From a virus, in IMG/VR virus record IMGVR_UViG_3300006793_004421, positions 1 to 58,555 of that record: a DNA stretch of 58,555 nt. The stretch is one strand, 5' to 3'. How positions within the stretch are numbered: the first letter of the stretch is position 1; every line of letters begins with the position of its first letter. The notes under the pieces are model-generated. The model had not been told where the DNA came from. It did not search any database and saw nothing but the letters and a program-made list of their open reading frames with translations. A program made the position numbers and the translations under genes. This document shows, piece after piece, positions 33,253 to 41,331 of the stretch.

Positions 33253-33910
33253 ATTAGTATCTTACTCAAAGGCAACAGATGATTTTTCAGCTGAAGGCGT
33301 TGACAATTTACAAGAACTAATAGCATTTTGTGCCAAGGTCAGTAACCCTGCGGCACAGATTAACAACGAAACCAGTGAACGTTTAATTAAATATTTGATT
33401 AAACATCAACATTGGTCACCTTTAGAGATGGTCAATGCTTGTTTAGAAATTAAAACTACACGTGATATTGCACATCAAATTGTAAGACATAGAAGTTTTA
33501 GTTTTCAAGAGTTTAGTCAGCGTTATGCTAAGCCAGATGAACAAGGCGACATGTTTGAATATAGTGAAGCACGTTTACAGGATACAAAGAATAGACAAAA
33601 CAGTATTGAGACCGACGACACAAACTTAGCTATTTGGTGGGACGCACAACAAAAGTATATTGCCGAAGCATCTAAGGTTGTTTATGACAATGCTATTGAA
33701 AAAGGTATTGCTAAAGAACAAGCACGTAAGATATTACCTGAAGGTATTACTAAAACAACATTATACATGAACGGTACTCTACGTAGTTGGTTACATTACA
33801 TTGATTTACGTGGTGCTAATGGTACACAAAAAGAACATATGGAAATTGCTCATGCATGTGCAAAAGTAATTGCAGAGATATTTCCTTTAATGGAAACAAT
33901 TAATGACTAA
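33242..33910 (+). CDS. thyX: FAD-dependent thymidylate synthase ThyX
   Basis: The 222-residue product has the ThyX signature RHRSFSFQEFS (RHR-x7-S), preceded by 'HWSPLEMV' and followed by 'QRYAKP', 'ARKILPEG' and 'SWLHYIDLR'. It makes dTMP from dUMP using FAD and methylene-tetrahydrofolate, supplying DNA synthesis. It overlaps the next gene by 8 bases. Confidence 0.92.
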   Translation: MNVKLVSYSKATDDFSAEGVDNLQELIAFCAKVSNPAAQINNETSERLIKYLIKHQHWSPLEMVNACLEIKTTRDIAHQIVRHRSFSFQEFSQRYAKPDEQGDMFEYSEARLQDTKNRQNSIETDDTNLAIWWDAQQKYIAEASKVVYDNAIEKGIAKEQARKILPEGITKTTLYMNGTLRSWLHYIDLRGANGTQKEHMEIAHACAKVIAEIFPLMETIND

Positions 33911-34658
33911 ACCAGAACCTGTAATATTTTTTGAAACTGAGAGATGGGCTGTACGTAAACATGCACCTATTGAACCAGCTGGTAAATTTAAACCAGACGT
34001 ATGGAAGAGGATGCCTGCCTATGTGAATAAACAAAAGCATAAAGCAGACAGTGATCAAACTGTAAAAGGTTGTCCAGGTATCAAAGATTTTATGGAAACA
34101 GGGTTTGTTATTCCTGCTTGGTGTGATATGGAAATTACTCCTAGCGAATGCGGTAACTTTGTAAACACACGTTATAGTGATTCTAGTTACAATGATGCAC
34201 ATCATCCACCAGATCAAGTAAGTGTTCCAGGTGCAGAAATATTAACCAAGTTTGGTGTAAGAGCCTCAGTTAAATTAGACTGTCCTTGGAAGATATGGAG
34301 TAAGCCTAACTGGAGTGTACTGTATCAACCTATGTTTTATCATGAAGATAGGAACTACGAAGCAATACCTGGTATTATTGACCATGACTTAGGTGCTTTG
34401 ATTAGTCCAGTTAATATTATGTTAAAAGAGATTAAGCCCACTTTCATAAAAATGGGTGAACCTTTAGTGCAACTGATCCCAATTAAAAGAGAAACAGTTG
34501 TCGCTCGTTCAGGTGACCTGAGCGAAACAAGTGTTAATAGACACAATGCTATTATAGGACTACAAAATATAATCTTTAATACATGGTCTAAATGGCAACA
34601 CGCTAAGAAGACCTATATCGTCGATAAAAACGATACAGATCTTCCAGGTGATAATTAA
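33903..34658 (+). CDS. Conserved phage protein, 251 aa, unknown
   Basis: The product starts MTKPEPVIFFETERWAV. It is soluble, with aromatic segments ('CPWKIWSKPNWSVLYQPMFY') and a 'FIKMGEPLVQLIPIKRE' stretch reminiscent of cupin or dUTPase-like beta domains, but no convincing catalytic motif. It ends immediately before the convergent phoH stop with no intervening base. Confidence 0.65.
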   Translation: MTKPEPVIFFETERWAVRKHAPIEPAGKFKPDVWKRMPAYVNKQKHKADSDQTVKGCPGIKDFMETGFVIPAWCDMEITPSECGNFVNTRYSDSSYNDAHHPPDQVSVPGAEILTKFGVRASVKLDCPWKIWSKPNWSVLYQPMFYHEDRNYEAIPGIIDHDLGALISPVNIMLKEIKPTFIKMGEPLVQLIPIKRETVVARSGDLSETSVNRHNAIIGLQNIIFNTWSKWQHAKKTYIVDKNDTDLPGDN

Positions 34659-35378
34659 TTACTCATCGCCGTAAACAGCTAGTACTTCTTTAACTGCATC
34701 ATGCCTTTCAATATCATGGGTTTGGAATCTGACTATGTCAATGTGTGATGTTTCTCTATGTTTTTCTAACGATTTAATAAAATCAATCAAACCGTTATTA
34801 CTCAACTTATCAGCTTGAGCTAAATCGCCTGTTACTACCATCTGTGATCTCTCACCGATACGTGTTAATAACATTTTCATTTGGTTTGGCGTTGCGTTTT
34901 GCATCTCGTCCGCAACAATTATTGATCTTTTAAACGTTCGACCCCTCATATAAGCTAAAGGTGAAATTTCAATAACACCATCGTACATCATACCTTCAAG
35001 TTCTTTAGCACTAAAGTACTCTTTAAAAACATCAAAGATAGGTCTTGTCCATGGAGCCATTTTCTCTTCCATTGTTCCTGGTAAAAAACCAAGATCTTCG
35101 TCAGCTGAAACAGCAGGTCTAGTAACAACAATTTTGTCAATCTTCTTTTCCTTGAATAACTTAATAGCCACCTGGACCGCTAGTAGGGTCTTACCGGTTC
35201 CCGCAGGACCAACACCGAAGACTATGTCTTTCTTCGGGTCCAACAGTTTTAGCATATATGTTTCTTGGTTTTTATTTCTTGGAAGTATGTTGATTTGTTT
35301 TGGTTGTTGTTTTGAAAAGCTAATAACGTTGTTATCAGCCGGGGTTTTATGAGCTCTTGCTCGTCTTTTAGCACCCAT
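34659..35378 (-). CDS. phoH: PhoH-like ATPase
   Basis: The 239-residue product has Walker A at residues 57-64 (GPAGTGKT), 'TRPAVSADEDLGFLPG', and Walker B in SIIVADEMQNATP, followed by 'VVTGDLAQAD'. This is the PhoH ATPase core, widespread in marine phages; its role is unclear but RNA-related activity has been suggested for bacterial PhoH. It is one of three minus-strand genes. GGAGGAAC just before the ATG is a strong ribosome site. Confidence 0.9.
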   Translation of the reverse strand: MGAKRRARAHKTPADNNVISFSKQQPKQINILPRNKNQETYMLKLLDPKKDIVFGVGPAGTGKTLLAVQVAIKLFKEKKIDKIVVTRPAVSADEDLGFLPGTMEEKMAPWTRPIFDVFKEYFSAKELEGMMYDGVIEISPLAYMRGRTFKRSIIVADEMQNATPNQMKMLLTRIGERSQMVVTGDLAQADKLSNNGLIDFIKSLEKHRETSHIDIVRFQTHDIERHDAVKEVLAVYGDE

Positions 35379-35414
35379 TAAGTTCCTCCTTCATGAGTTA
35401 ATATAAAGACAGTC

Positions 35415-35430
35415 ACTGTAGATTCACAGT
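35415..35430. repeat. Short inverted repeat upstream of phoH
   Basis: ACTGT and ACAGT flank six bases, giving a 16-base palindromic element about 37 bases upstream of the phoH ATG in the divergent intergenic region 35379-35534. It might be an operator or an mRNA hairpin. The rest of this region holds the plus-strand late promoter; no gene is seen. Confidence 0.3.
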
Positions 35431-35500
35431 ACTACTGCCCTACAAAAATATTTACCTATGTACGCACAAGACAAATCTGCGTAGTTATAGATCGTATCCG

Positions 35501-35508
35501 GATAAATA
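35501..35508 (+). promoter_or_regulatory. Late promoter GATAAATA
   Basis: GATAAATA lies 26 bases before the ATG at 35535, with AGGTGAAA in the leader as a weak ribosome site. Confidence 0.65.
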
Positions 35509-35534
35509 AGTGTATAAGAATAGGTGAAAACAAC

Positions 35535-36056
35535 ATGCGTGATGTATTAGATATTATTACAAACATTGAAAGTATATACGAAAGTGATACTGCTTTAAGT
35601 GTTTTAAAAGACTTTGAACGTGTATTAGACGAATTAGATCTATATGTGTATGCTAACTGGGAAGATGGCGAGTTAGTTGAGGGTCCTAAAATAGAAAGAC
35701 ATTGGGTTAAGGCTTCATTTATGTGGCCTAAGGACAAAATGCCTGATCCAGCAGGTGGTAAAAGACTGCTAGATTATGACTGTTATGTTTCGTATGAAAA
35801 AACAGCTATTTTAAAACCACGAAAAATTAAAGAACCAGACGATATTCGTCCAGGTACTAAGAAGGGCAAACTAGATAGAGAACCAGTTTGGGTAGTAACT
35901 ATTAAAATGCCGAAAGAACTTATATTAAATATCTATAGCGGATACAAAGAGCAGTTAGACTTCACTAAAGAACCAGCTGTTGCATCAACTCAACCAGCAG
36001 TTGACGATGTTGCACAAGAAGGTGAAACAGCCGCAGTTGAAGGCGGAGCAGTTTAA
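35535..36056 (+). CDS. Conserved phage protein with disordered tail, 173 aa
   Basis: The N-terminal ~135 residues are soluble (MRDVLDIITNIESIY, 'HWVKASFMWPKDKMPDP', 'RPGTKKGKLDREPVWVVTI'). The last 35 are low-complexity Ala/Val/Glu. I recognise the type from T4-like marine phages, but not a function. Late promoter and a one-base overlap with the next gene suggest a virion or tail-assembly pair. Confidence 0.6.
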   Translation: MRDVLDIITNIESIYESDTALSVLKDFERVLDELDLYVYANWEDGELVEGPKIERHWVKASFMWPKDKMPDPAGGKRLLDYDCYVSYEKTAILKPRKIKEPDDIRPGTKKGKLDREPVWVVTIKMPKELILNIYSGYKEQLDFTKEPAVASTQPAVDDVAQEGETAAVEGGAV

Positions 36057-36766
36057 TGGGATTAATAGCTGGAGATCTAAACGACTTAGTATTACCTATA
36101 TTTGAAATTGACAGTTTCAAATCAAAGATGGGTGATGACAAAGATATTGTAGTATGTAGCTTTAGCTGTATGTCTGAAGCACCTGCAAAAGACTTAATGA
36201 ACTTCTTTGAAAAAGGATATTCATATGTACTTGATGCAGATGTTACTTCAGGAGAACAAACTGATGGTACCTACAAAGTATTTGTAGAAATTGAACGCCA
36301 CAAAGATGTTCCAAGTCAAATAATAGAAATGTTAGATGGTGTTGGTAAGTTAGCTAATATAGATAAATTCAAATTTCGTTATTACAAAAGTTTCAAAAGT
36401 CAAGAAGCACAAATGGAAAACATTTCAGCAACAGTTCCATTAGACAAGAGTGCATATGAAATCAAAGTAAACGAAAACAACATGGACAACTACAAGAACT
36501 TCTTTAATAAGAGTTACCTTGATAGTATAGACTTAAAAGAAGATAAAATTAAGTTTAGTAAGATATGGGCTGACACACTTACTTACAATGTTGTTGATTT
36601 TGGTAAAAGTAGTCACATAGAAACTACAATCACTGAAAAATATGATGTCAATTCTTTCGCAGAAATAATTTTCCTTACTAAATATATTGGAGACTACAAT
36701 ATATCCAAGTATGGAGATAATTTACTAATCGAAAATAATGGTTATACTGTTGTCCTAAAAAAATAG
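36056..36766 (+). CDS. Conserved phage protein, probable virion-associated, 236 aa
   Basis: The product begins MGLIAGDLNDLVLPIFEIDS followed by FKSKMGDDKDIVVCSF, a segment typical of T4-like marine phage proteins. The rest is a mixed alpha/beta protein with no enzymatic motif that I can see. It precedes the endolysin gene by 11 bases and would be expressed late. Confidence 0.6.
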   Translation: MGLIAGDLNDLVLPIFEIDSFKSKMGDDKDIVVCSFSCMSEAPAKDLMNFFEKGYSYVLDADVTSGEQTDGTYKVFVEIERHKDVPSQIIEMLDGVGKLANIDKFKFRYYKSFKSQEAQMENISATVPLDKSAYEIKVNENNMDNYKNFFNKSYLDSIDLKEDKIKFSKIWADTLTYNVVDFGKSSHIETTITEKYDVNSFAEIIFLTKYIGDYNISKYGDNLLIENNGYTVVLKK

Positions 36767-36777
36767 GAAACCATAAA

Positions 36778-37287
36778 ATGCAAGAAAATTACGATAAGTG
36801 TTTAGAGACAATTTTACACCACGAAGGTGGATATGTAAATCACCCTAGCGACCCAGGTGGGGAAACAAATATGGGTGTTACTAAAAAAGTTTATGTAGCG
36901 TTCGGCGGAACTAAGGATATGAAAGACTTAGAATTCGACGATGTTGCACCTATCTACAGAAAAAACTACTGGGATAGAATGAAGTGCGATAACGTACCAG
37001 CAGGGTTAGACCTATGTTTATTTGACTTTGGTGTTAACGCAGGTACAGGTAGAAGTGCTAAATTTTTACAACGTATGATTGGAACTACTGCTGATGGCGG
37101 TATTGGACCAAACACACTTAAAAAATTAGCTGACTACATTGATACGCATGGACTTGAAGAAACCATTAAAGAGTTCCAAGAAGATCGTCAAGACTATTAT
37201 GAAAAACTATCTACGTTTAAAACGTTTGGTAGAGGTTGGACACGTAGAGTAGACGAAACAACGGAACTTGCATTGTCAATGGTATGA
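36778..37287 (+). CDS. GH108 endolysin (N-acetylmuramidase)
   Basis: The 169-residue product has the GH108 signature 'HHEGGYVNHPSDPGGETNMG' with catalytic Glu16, then 'YWDRMKCDNVPAGLDLCLFD' and, in the C-terminal half, 'GTTADGGIGPNTLKKL' of the peptidoglycan-binding type-3 region. It has no signal peptide, so it needs a holin or other membrane breach. It is followed by spanin genes, completing a lysis cassette. Confidence 0.88.
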   Translation: MQENYDKCLETILHHEGGYVNHPSDPGGETNMGVTKKVYVAFGGTKDMKDLEFDDVAPIYRKNYWDRMKCDNVPAGLDLCLFDFGVNAGTGRSAKFLQRMIGTTADGGIGPNTLKKLADYIDTHGLEETIKEFQEDRQDYYEKLSTFKTFGRGWTRRVDETTELALSMV

Positions 37288-37424
37288 GCCAGTACTGCCA
37301 AAACTGCGGAAGACAGCACGAAGGTAGACTAATTGAAACGTTTACAGACGGTGATAACAAACCAGTACAAGTTATCGTCTGTGAACAACATAGATATGAG
37401 GTGAAAGATGATAGGGTCGATTAA
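37284..37424 (+). CDS. Tiny zinc-finger-like protein, 46 aa
   Basis: An ATGA overlap links this frame to the endolysin gene. The product (MSQYCQNCGRQHEGRLIETF...) has C5-x2-C8, then H12 and C33/H36, enough for a small zinc knuckle. It ends 17 bases inside the i-spanin gene. Tight coupling at both ends and the cysteine pattern support it, although it is very short. Confidence 0.55.
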   Translation: MSQYCQNCGRQHEGRLIETFTDGDNKPVQVIVCEQHRYEVKDDRVD

Positions 37425-37893
37425 AATTGCAATAGTAATTATTATGATGGCCGGTGCCGGTGGCGGTGTTATGTATGTAAAAACACTAAAGTCTGACTTG
37501 GCTACATCAGAAGCAAACAATTTAAAGTTAGAACAAAGCGTTGAGGATCAAAAGGCAGTAATTGCACAAGCACAAGCTGACTTTGAATCACAAAAGAAAA
37601 TTACAGCTAACTTAGATGCACAAAACAAAGCACTACAAGCCGAGTTTCAAGCATTAGATAAACGCTTTAATAAAATTAACGGTCGAGGTGAAGTACGTGA
37701 CATTGGCAAACTTGCAGATGAACGTCCTAAATCAGTTGAACGTGTTATTAACGGTGCGACAGTAAAGGCAATGAGATGTGTAGAAATTGCTATGGGGTCG
37801 CCATTAACGGAGAAAGAGAAAAATGCTACTAAAAAGTCTGAAATCAACTCAGAGTGTCCTAGTATTGCTAATCCTAAGTACGTTCCTTATTAG
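37408..37893 (+). CDS. Inner-membrane spanin-like protein (Rz type)
   Basis: The 161-residue protein has a single N-terminal hydrophobic segment ('IKIAIVIIMMAGAGGGVMYV') followed by a long coiled coil ('LKLEQSVEDQKAVIAQAQAD' and onward to about residue 90) and a periplasmic C-terminus with two cysteines. Placed after the endolysin and with an out-of-frame lipoprotein gene overlapping its 3' end, it has the layout of an i-spanin. Confidence 0.75.
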   Translation: MIGSIKIAIVIIMMAGAGGGVMYVKTLKSDLATSEANNLKLEQSVEDQKAVIAQAQADFESQKKITANLDAQNKALQAEFQALDKRFNKINGRGEVRDIGKLADERPKSVERVINGATVKAMRCVEIAMGSPLTEKEKNATKKSEINSECPSIANPKYVPY

Positions 37894-38212
37894 TGGATGT
37901 AGTTCTGTTAAGCAACTAGAGATTTTTAAAACAGAAGTTCCTAGAGAACCTCTTGCGTTGCCTGAACCGTTAACTCCAAAACTAGAAGAACTCAAATGGA
38001 CTATCATTACTAGCGAAAACGCTGATGAAGTATTTGAAAAACTTAAAGCGGGTGGAGTAGATCCTGTGTTATTTGGATTAACAGATGACGGCTACGAAGC
38101 TCTAAGTAAAAACTTTGCACAAATACGTGCATACATGCTACAGCAAGACGAAATTATTAAATCTTATAAAGAGTATTACGAGTCTACAGACAAGAGTAAA
38201 CCTAAGAAGTAA
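37823..38212 (+). CDS. Outer-membrane spanin-like lipoprotein (Rz1 type)
   Basis: The 129-residue product has a lipoprotein signal: 'VLVLLILSTFLISGC' with lipobox LISGC at Cys26, followed by a Pro-rich segment (VPREPLALPEPLTPK) as in Rz1 proteins and a helical C-terminus. The gene starts inside the i-spanin frame (71-base overlap), preceded by GGAGAAAGAG. Rz/Rz1 pairs fuse inner and outer membranes at lysis. Confidence 0.75.
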   Translation: MLLKSLKSTQSVLVLLILSTFLISGCSSVKQLEIFKTEVPREPLALPEPLTPKLEELKWTIITSENADEVFEKLKAGGVDPVLFGLTDDGYEALSKNFAQIRAYMLQQDEIIKSYKEYYESTDKSKPKK

Positions 38213-38367
38213 TGCGTTTATGGACAGTCTTGTTGTTGGTTGTCCTACTGACCTCCTGTGCTAAAAATAAATGTTCTGTCCGTCCTGGTGCAGACGTTGA
38301 TATTGATTCCCTTACAAAAGAAGGTATTGTAGTATCGCCCAAAGGCGAGATGACTTGTTCCTTCTGA
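38212..38367 (+). CDS. Small lipoprotein, 51 aa
   Basis: An ATG overlaps the o-spanin stop (TAATG). The product MRLWTVLLLVVLLTSCAKNK has a lipobox LLTSC with Cys16 and two further cysteines (C21, C49) in a short mature part. It resembles a second Rz1-like lipoprotein, or a superinfection/lysis regulator. The stop overlaps the late promoter at 38366. Confidence 0.6.
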   Translation: MRLWTVLLLVVLLTSCAKNKCSVRPGADVDIDSLTKEGIVVSPKGEMTCSF

Positions 38368-38373
38368 TAAATA
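38366..38373 (+). promoter_or_regulatory. Late promoter GATAAATA
   Basis: GATAAATAC overlaps the stop of the small lipoprotein gene and lies 25 bases before the ATG at 38399; CAGGATTACACT precedes that ATG. Confidence 0.7.
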
Positions 38374-38398
38374 CTAACATAATACACAGGATTACACT

Positions 38399-38686
38399 AT
38401 GATTGAAATGATAGAACGCATGGCTAGTGATAGACTATGGATATATACCGCACTTGCCGGCAGTATATTTGGGGCATTATTCATTGCATACATGAGAGAT
38501 ACACGTATTGCACTATGGGTATTCGGCAAATGGGACACACTTTTAGACAGTTTACGAGATCGCTTTGGTTGGACATGGTTTAACCAAGATCCAGATGCGT
38601 GGAAAAAGGTAAACCCAAACATTGCTCGTAAGATTGACGAGCTCGAATCACGTATAAAAACTTTAGAAACTAAAAGGAAAAAATAA
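38399..38686 (+). CDS. Single-pass membrane protein with coiled-coil tail, 95 aa
   Basis: After a short polar N-terminus the segment 'LWIYTALAGSIFGALFIAYM' forms one transmembrane helix, followed by an aromatic stretch ('WVFGKWDTLLDSLRDRFGWT') and a charged helix ending 'IDELESRIKTLETKRKK'. Next to the lysis genes it could be a holin or pinholin candidate, but no family is recognised. It overlaps the next gene by one base. Confidence 0.65.
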   Translation: MIEMIERMASDRLWIYTALAGSIFGALFIAYMRDTRIALWVFGKWDTLLDSLRDRFGWTWFNQDPDAWKKVNPNIARKIDELESRIKTLETKRKK

Positions 38687-40479
38687 TGTCAGCACAGGAT
38701 GATAAGAACAGAGCAGAAGCCCAGAAGCGTGATGCTCAAAATCAAATAAACCAACATAACTCAGAAAAAGCTAAAGCAGAAAATCAAAAGAAATCTGCAC
38801 AACAAGAAGCAAACACAGCAAACACAAACAAAACACACGCACAAGAAGAACAAAAGACTGCACAACAGCAACAACAGGCGGCTGAAGCGGCACATGATCA
38901 AGCAATTAAAGATCATGACGATGCTCTTGCAAAACAAAAAGAAGCAGATGATAATTATGCGGCGGCACAGGCACAAGTTGCACAAGCTGAAGCAATGGTA
39001 CAAGATGTATCAAGACCACAATACTCAATTCAAGTTGCTGACCACGCTGAAACATCAGTTGGTGAAACAGTAGGCGACGAACATGCAGGTGCTAGTTATG
39101 AAGCTGGTGCAAGTGCAAGTTATGACGCAAGTGCAAGTGCAGGTTATGAAGTAACTGACCACAGCGTTGCAGTTGGTGCTGAAGCAAGTGTACACGCAGA
39201 AGCAAGTGCAAATGCAGGTGCTGAAGCTCACGCTGAACAAGAAATTGTTCCAGGTGTAGATGCACACGCTGACGCAAGTGCTGAAGCAGAAGGTAAAGTA
39301 AGTGCAGATGCAGAAGCACACGCAAAAGCAAGTGGCGGTTGGGACGGCAGTGATGCAACAGCGGCGGCAACAGTAGGTGCAAGTGCAAGTGCAGATGCAA
39401 CAGCAACAGGATCAGTAGATGGTAGTGTTGGTGTTGATACACCCTTAGGTGATGTTAGTGTTGATGCAGGTGCAGAAGGTACAGCAGGTGCTCACGCTGA
39501 AGCATATGCAGAAGCAGGTGGACATGCAAGTGTTGGAGAACATGGAGTTGACGTAGGCGGTGGTGCTATTGCAGGTGCTAACGTTGGAGTTGATGCTGAA
39601 GGTTCAGCACACATAGGCGGCGCTGAAGTAAGTGGCGGTGCTGGTGCAAGTATTGGCGGACAAATTGGTGCTCAAGGTTCTGCACACGCTACATACGAAG
39701 ATGATACAATCTCGTTTGGTATTGATGGACAAGCGGCTTTGCTAGTTGGACTAGATGTTGATGTGAATGTTGACATTGATATTGGACCACTAGTAGACGG
39801 TGCTAACGCTATTCTAAATGCAGGTGGAACAATGGACGAAGCATTGAACCATGTAACTGATGGAATTGATCAAGCACAAGCAGAAGCAATGAAAGTTGCA
39901 AACCAAGCACAAGCGGTTGCTAAACAAGGCGAAAAAGTTGCAAAACAAACTGTAGATGCATGTAACTCGGCAGTAAGTGCTACCGAAGATGCAATTAACC
40001 AAACTGGTCAAGCAATGACTGATGCGGCTAATGCAGTTGCACATTGGGGTAACGAAGTAGGTAAGTGGACTACAAGCGTATTTAATGCTAATAACGCTGT
40101 TAAAGCGGCTAACAGCACTATTAACGCATGTAACAGCGCCATTAATGCATGTAACAACACTATTAATCAAGCAAATAATGCCATTAATAGTGCAACAAAA
40201 GCTATCAATGATGCGGCTAATGCAGTTTCTAATACAGCTAAAAAGGGTTGGAAGAGTGTTAAGAAATTCTTTTCAGACTCACGCTTAAAAGAAAACGTTG
40301 AATTTGCAGGCAAAGTCAACGGTATTAACACTTACACATATAATTATGTGTGGAATAATGCAGTACAAACAGGTGTAATGGCACAAGAGCTATTAGAAAC
40401 TAAGTATGCAGATGCAGTTGATACACACCCATCAGGGTATTATACAGTTAACTACAGTAAGTTACCTACTATAAACTAA
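38686..40479 (+). CDS. Ala-rich fibre with C-terminal S74 autochaperone
   Basis: The 597-residue protein starts with a Gln/Lys/Asn coiled coil (to about residue 105), then a long Ala/Gly/Ser/Asp repeat region of alternating small and polar residues ('AGASASYDASASAGYEV', 'AEAHAKASGG'), then Asn-rich heptads, and ends with an S74 intramolecular chaperone. The self-cleaving dyad is S530 and K535 in FSDSRLKENV, and 'GVMAQELLETKYADAV' follows. Cleavage before S530 would release a ~68-residue chaperone from a trimeric fibre. It lies outside the main fibre block, beside lysis genes, under the promoter at 38366. Two minus-strand His/Leu- and Cys-rich frames are shadows. Confidence 0.8.
   Translation: MSAQDDKNRAEAQKRDAQNQINQHNSEKAKAENQKKSAQQEANTANTNKTHAQEEQKTAQQQQQAAEAAHDQAIKDHDDALAKQKEADDNYAAAQAQVAQAEAMVQDVSRPQYSIQVADHAETSVGETVGDEHAGASYEAGASASYDASASAGYEVTDHSVAVGAEASVHAEASANAGAEAHAEQEIVPGVDAHADASAEAEGKVSADAEAHAKASGGWDGSDATAAATVGASASADATATGSVDGSVGVDTPLGDVSVDAGAEGTAGAHAEAYAEAGGHASVGEHGVDVGGGAIAGANVGVDAEGSAHIGGAEVSGGAGASIGGQIGAQGSAHATYEDDTISFGIDGQAALLVGLDVDVNVDIDIGPLVDGANAILNAGGTMDEALNHVTDGIDQAQAEAMKVANQAQAVAKQGEKVAKQTVDACNSAVSATEDAINQTGQAMTDAANAVAHWGNEVGKWTTSVFNANNAVKAANSTINACNSAINACNNTINQANNAINSATKAINDAANAVSNTAKKGWKSVKKFFSDSRLKENVEFAGKVNGINTYTYNYVWNNAVQTGVMAQELLETKYADAVDTHPSGYYTVNYSKLPTIN
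40120..40224 (+). repeat. Five 21-bp repeats encoding heptads
   Basis: Five consecutive 21-base units each start ATTAA or ATCAA and encode INxxxx(A/T): INACNSA, INACNNT, INQANNA, INSATKA, INDAANA. The register is exact, giving a trimeric-coil neck just before the S74 chaperone. Confidence 0.8.
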
Positions 40480-40489
40480 GAAAAAACTA

Positions 40490-40527
40490 GAAAGGTTGTT
40501 CGATTTATTTTGGACAACCTTTCCTTT
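40490..40527 (+). terminator. Rho-independent-type terminator
   Basis: Bases 40490-40501 and 40512-40523 form a 12-bp stem (one G-U pair) around a 10-base loop and are followed by CTTTT. It ends the lysis/S74-fibre operon. The gap 40480-40559 holds only this and the following late promoter. Confidence 0.75.
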
Positions 40528-40532
40528 TGACT

Positions 40533-40540
40533 GATAAATA
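40533..40540 (+). promoter_or_regulatory. Late promoter GATAAATA
   Basis: GATAAATA lies right after the terminator and 19 bases before the ATG at 40560, with AGTAGGAGA as ribosome site. Confidence 0.7.
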
Positions 40541-40559
40541 GTACAGTAGGAGAAATAAA

Positions 40560-41000
40560 ATGAACCCTTTTGATCAATTTGGAATGGATCTAACAGATGT
40601 GTTAGCCCCATGGATAGCGATACTAATTAGTATCTCAGCGGCCTTTTGGTTTAAGGACTTTGCACATAATTTAATGAGCGGACTAAAGTTCAAAATGAAT
40701 CCTGCGTTTAATGAAGGCGATCATATTATACTAGATGACACTGATGCTATCATAGTTAAAATAGGGTTGCGTGAAAGTGTGTTTGGAGTTTACGGTGATC
40801 GTGGTTATACTTGGAGATATATTCCAAATGATCGTATTAAGTTTCACAAGTTAGAAAAAGTTATCAATAAAAATCTACACTTGGATTCTGAGGCTGAAAA
40901 AGGTAGACGCTTACAAGAAATGATTGATCAAGCACAGAGTGCTCAGATTAAGAATAACAAAGATAACATAGAGAAAATTAAAAATGGAAAAAGAGATTAA
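40560..41000 (+). CDS. Minimal MscS-like membrane protein, 146 aa
   Basis: One hydrophobic helix ('VLAPWIAILISISAAFWF') is followed by a segment that tracks the MscS pore end and beta domain: 'DFAHNLMSGLKFKMNPAF', NEGDHIILDD, then IPNDRI as in bacterial MscS ('GxxxxxxxPFxxGDxI...IPNxxI'). The C-terminal 40 residues are a charged helix. E. coli MscS has 286 residues and three helices, so this is a stripped-down version. It might gate or disturb membrane tension at lysis, but no function is proven. The start overlaps no other gene; it overlaps the next by 17 bases. Confidence 0.65.
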   Translation: MNPFDQFGMDLTDVLAPWIAILISISAAFWFKDFAHNLMSGLKFKMNPAFNEGDHIILDDTDAIIVKIGLRESVFGVYGDRGYTWRYIPNDRIKFHKLEKVINKNLHLDSEAEKGRRLQEMIDQAQSAQIKNNKDNIEKIKNGKRD

Positions 41001-41328
41001 AGAAATCAAAACTGATACCGAAGTGAAAGAAGATACTGCGGTAAAGAAAGTTAAATTCGAACTAGAAGTAGATACTAATGTAGTTGATAGTGGTAAGAAC
41101 CCTTATATGCATCTTATCTTTTTAGCAAGGGCTGTAGATGCATGGAGAATTTTTCCAAGAATCTTTTTATCAGTTTACATCTACTTACTGTATGATGTTA
41201 CAACATGGTTTATGAACTTACCAGAACCTAACTTAGAGCAATCGGGTTTGGTTAGTATTGTCGTTGGTGCAGGGGCGGCTTGGTTTGGTTTATATGCAGG
41301 TACTTCTAAGAAGAATCCAGACAAATAG
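40984..41328 (+). CDS. Membrane protein with two helices, 114 aa
   Basis: The charged N-terminal 40 residues are followed by 'FPRIFLSVYIYLLYDVTTWF', a short MNLPEPNLEQSG loop and 'LVSIVVGAGAAWFGLYAGTS', the typical look of a conserved T4-like marine phage membrane protein. A holin-like role is possible, since it lies near the lysis cassette and pairs with the MscS-like gene. I cannot assign it. Confidence 0.6.
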   Translation: MEKEIKEIKTDTEVKEDTAVKKVKFELEVDTNVVDSGKNPYMHLIFLARAVDAWRIFPRIFLSVYIYLLYDVTTWFMNLPEPNLEQSGLVSIVVGAGAAWFGLYAGTSKKNPDK

Positions 41329-41331
41329 AGC

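Noticed and set aside
39055-39442. Cys/Thr-rich and His/Leu-rich minus-strand frames
   Set aside because: They are antisense images of the Ala-rich repeats of the S74 fibre (GCA/GCT codons read backwards) and have no start signals.
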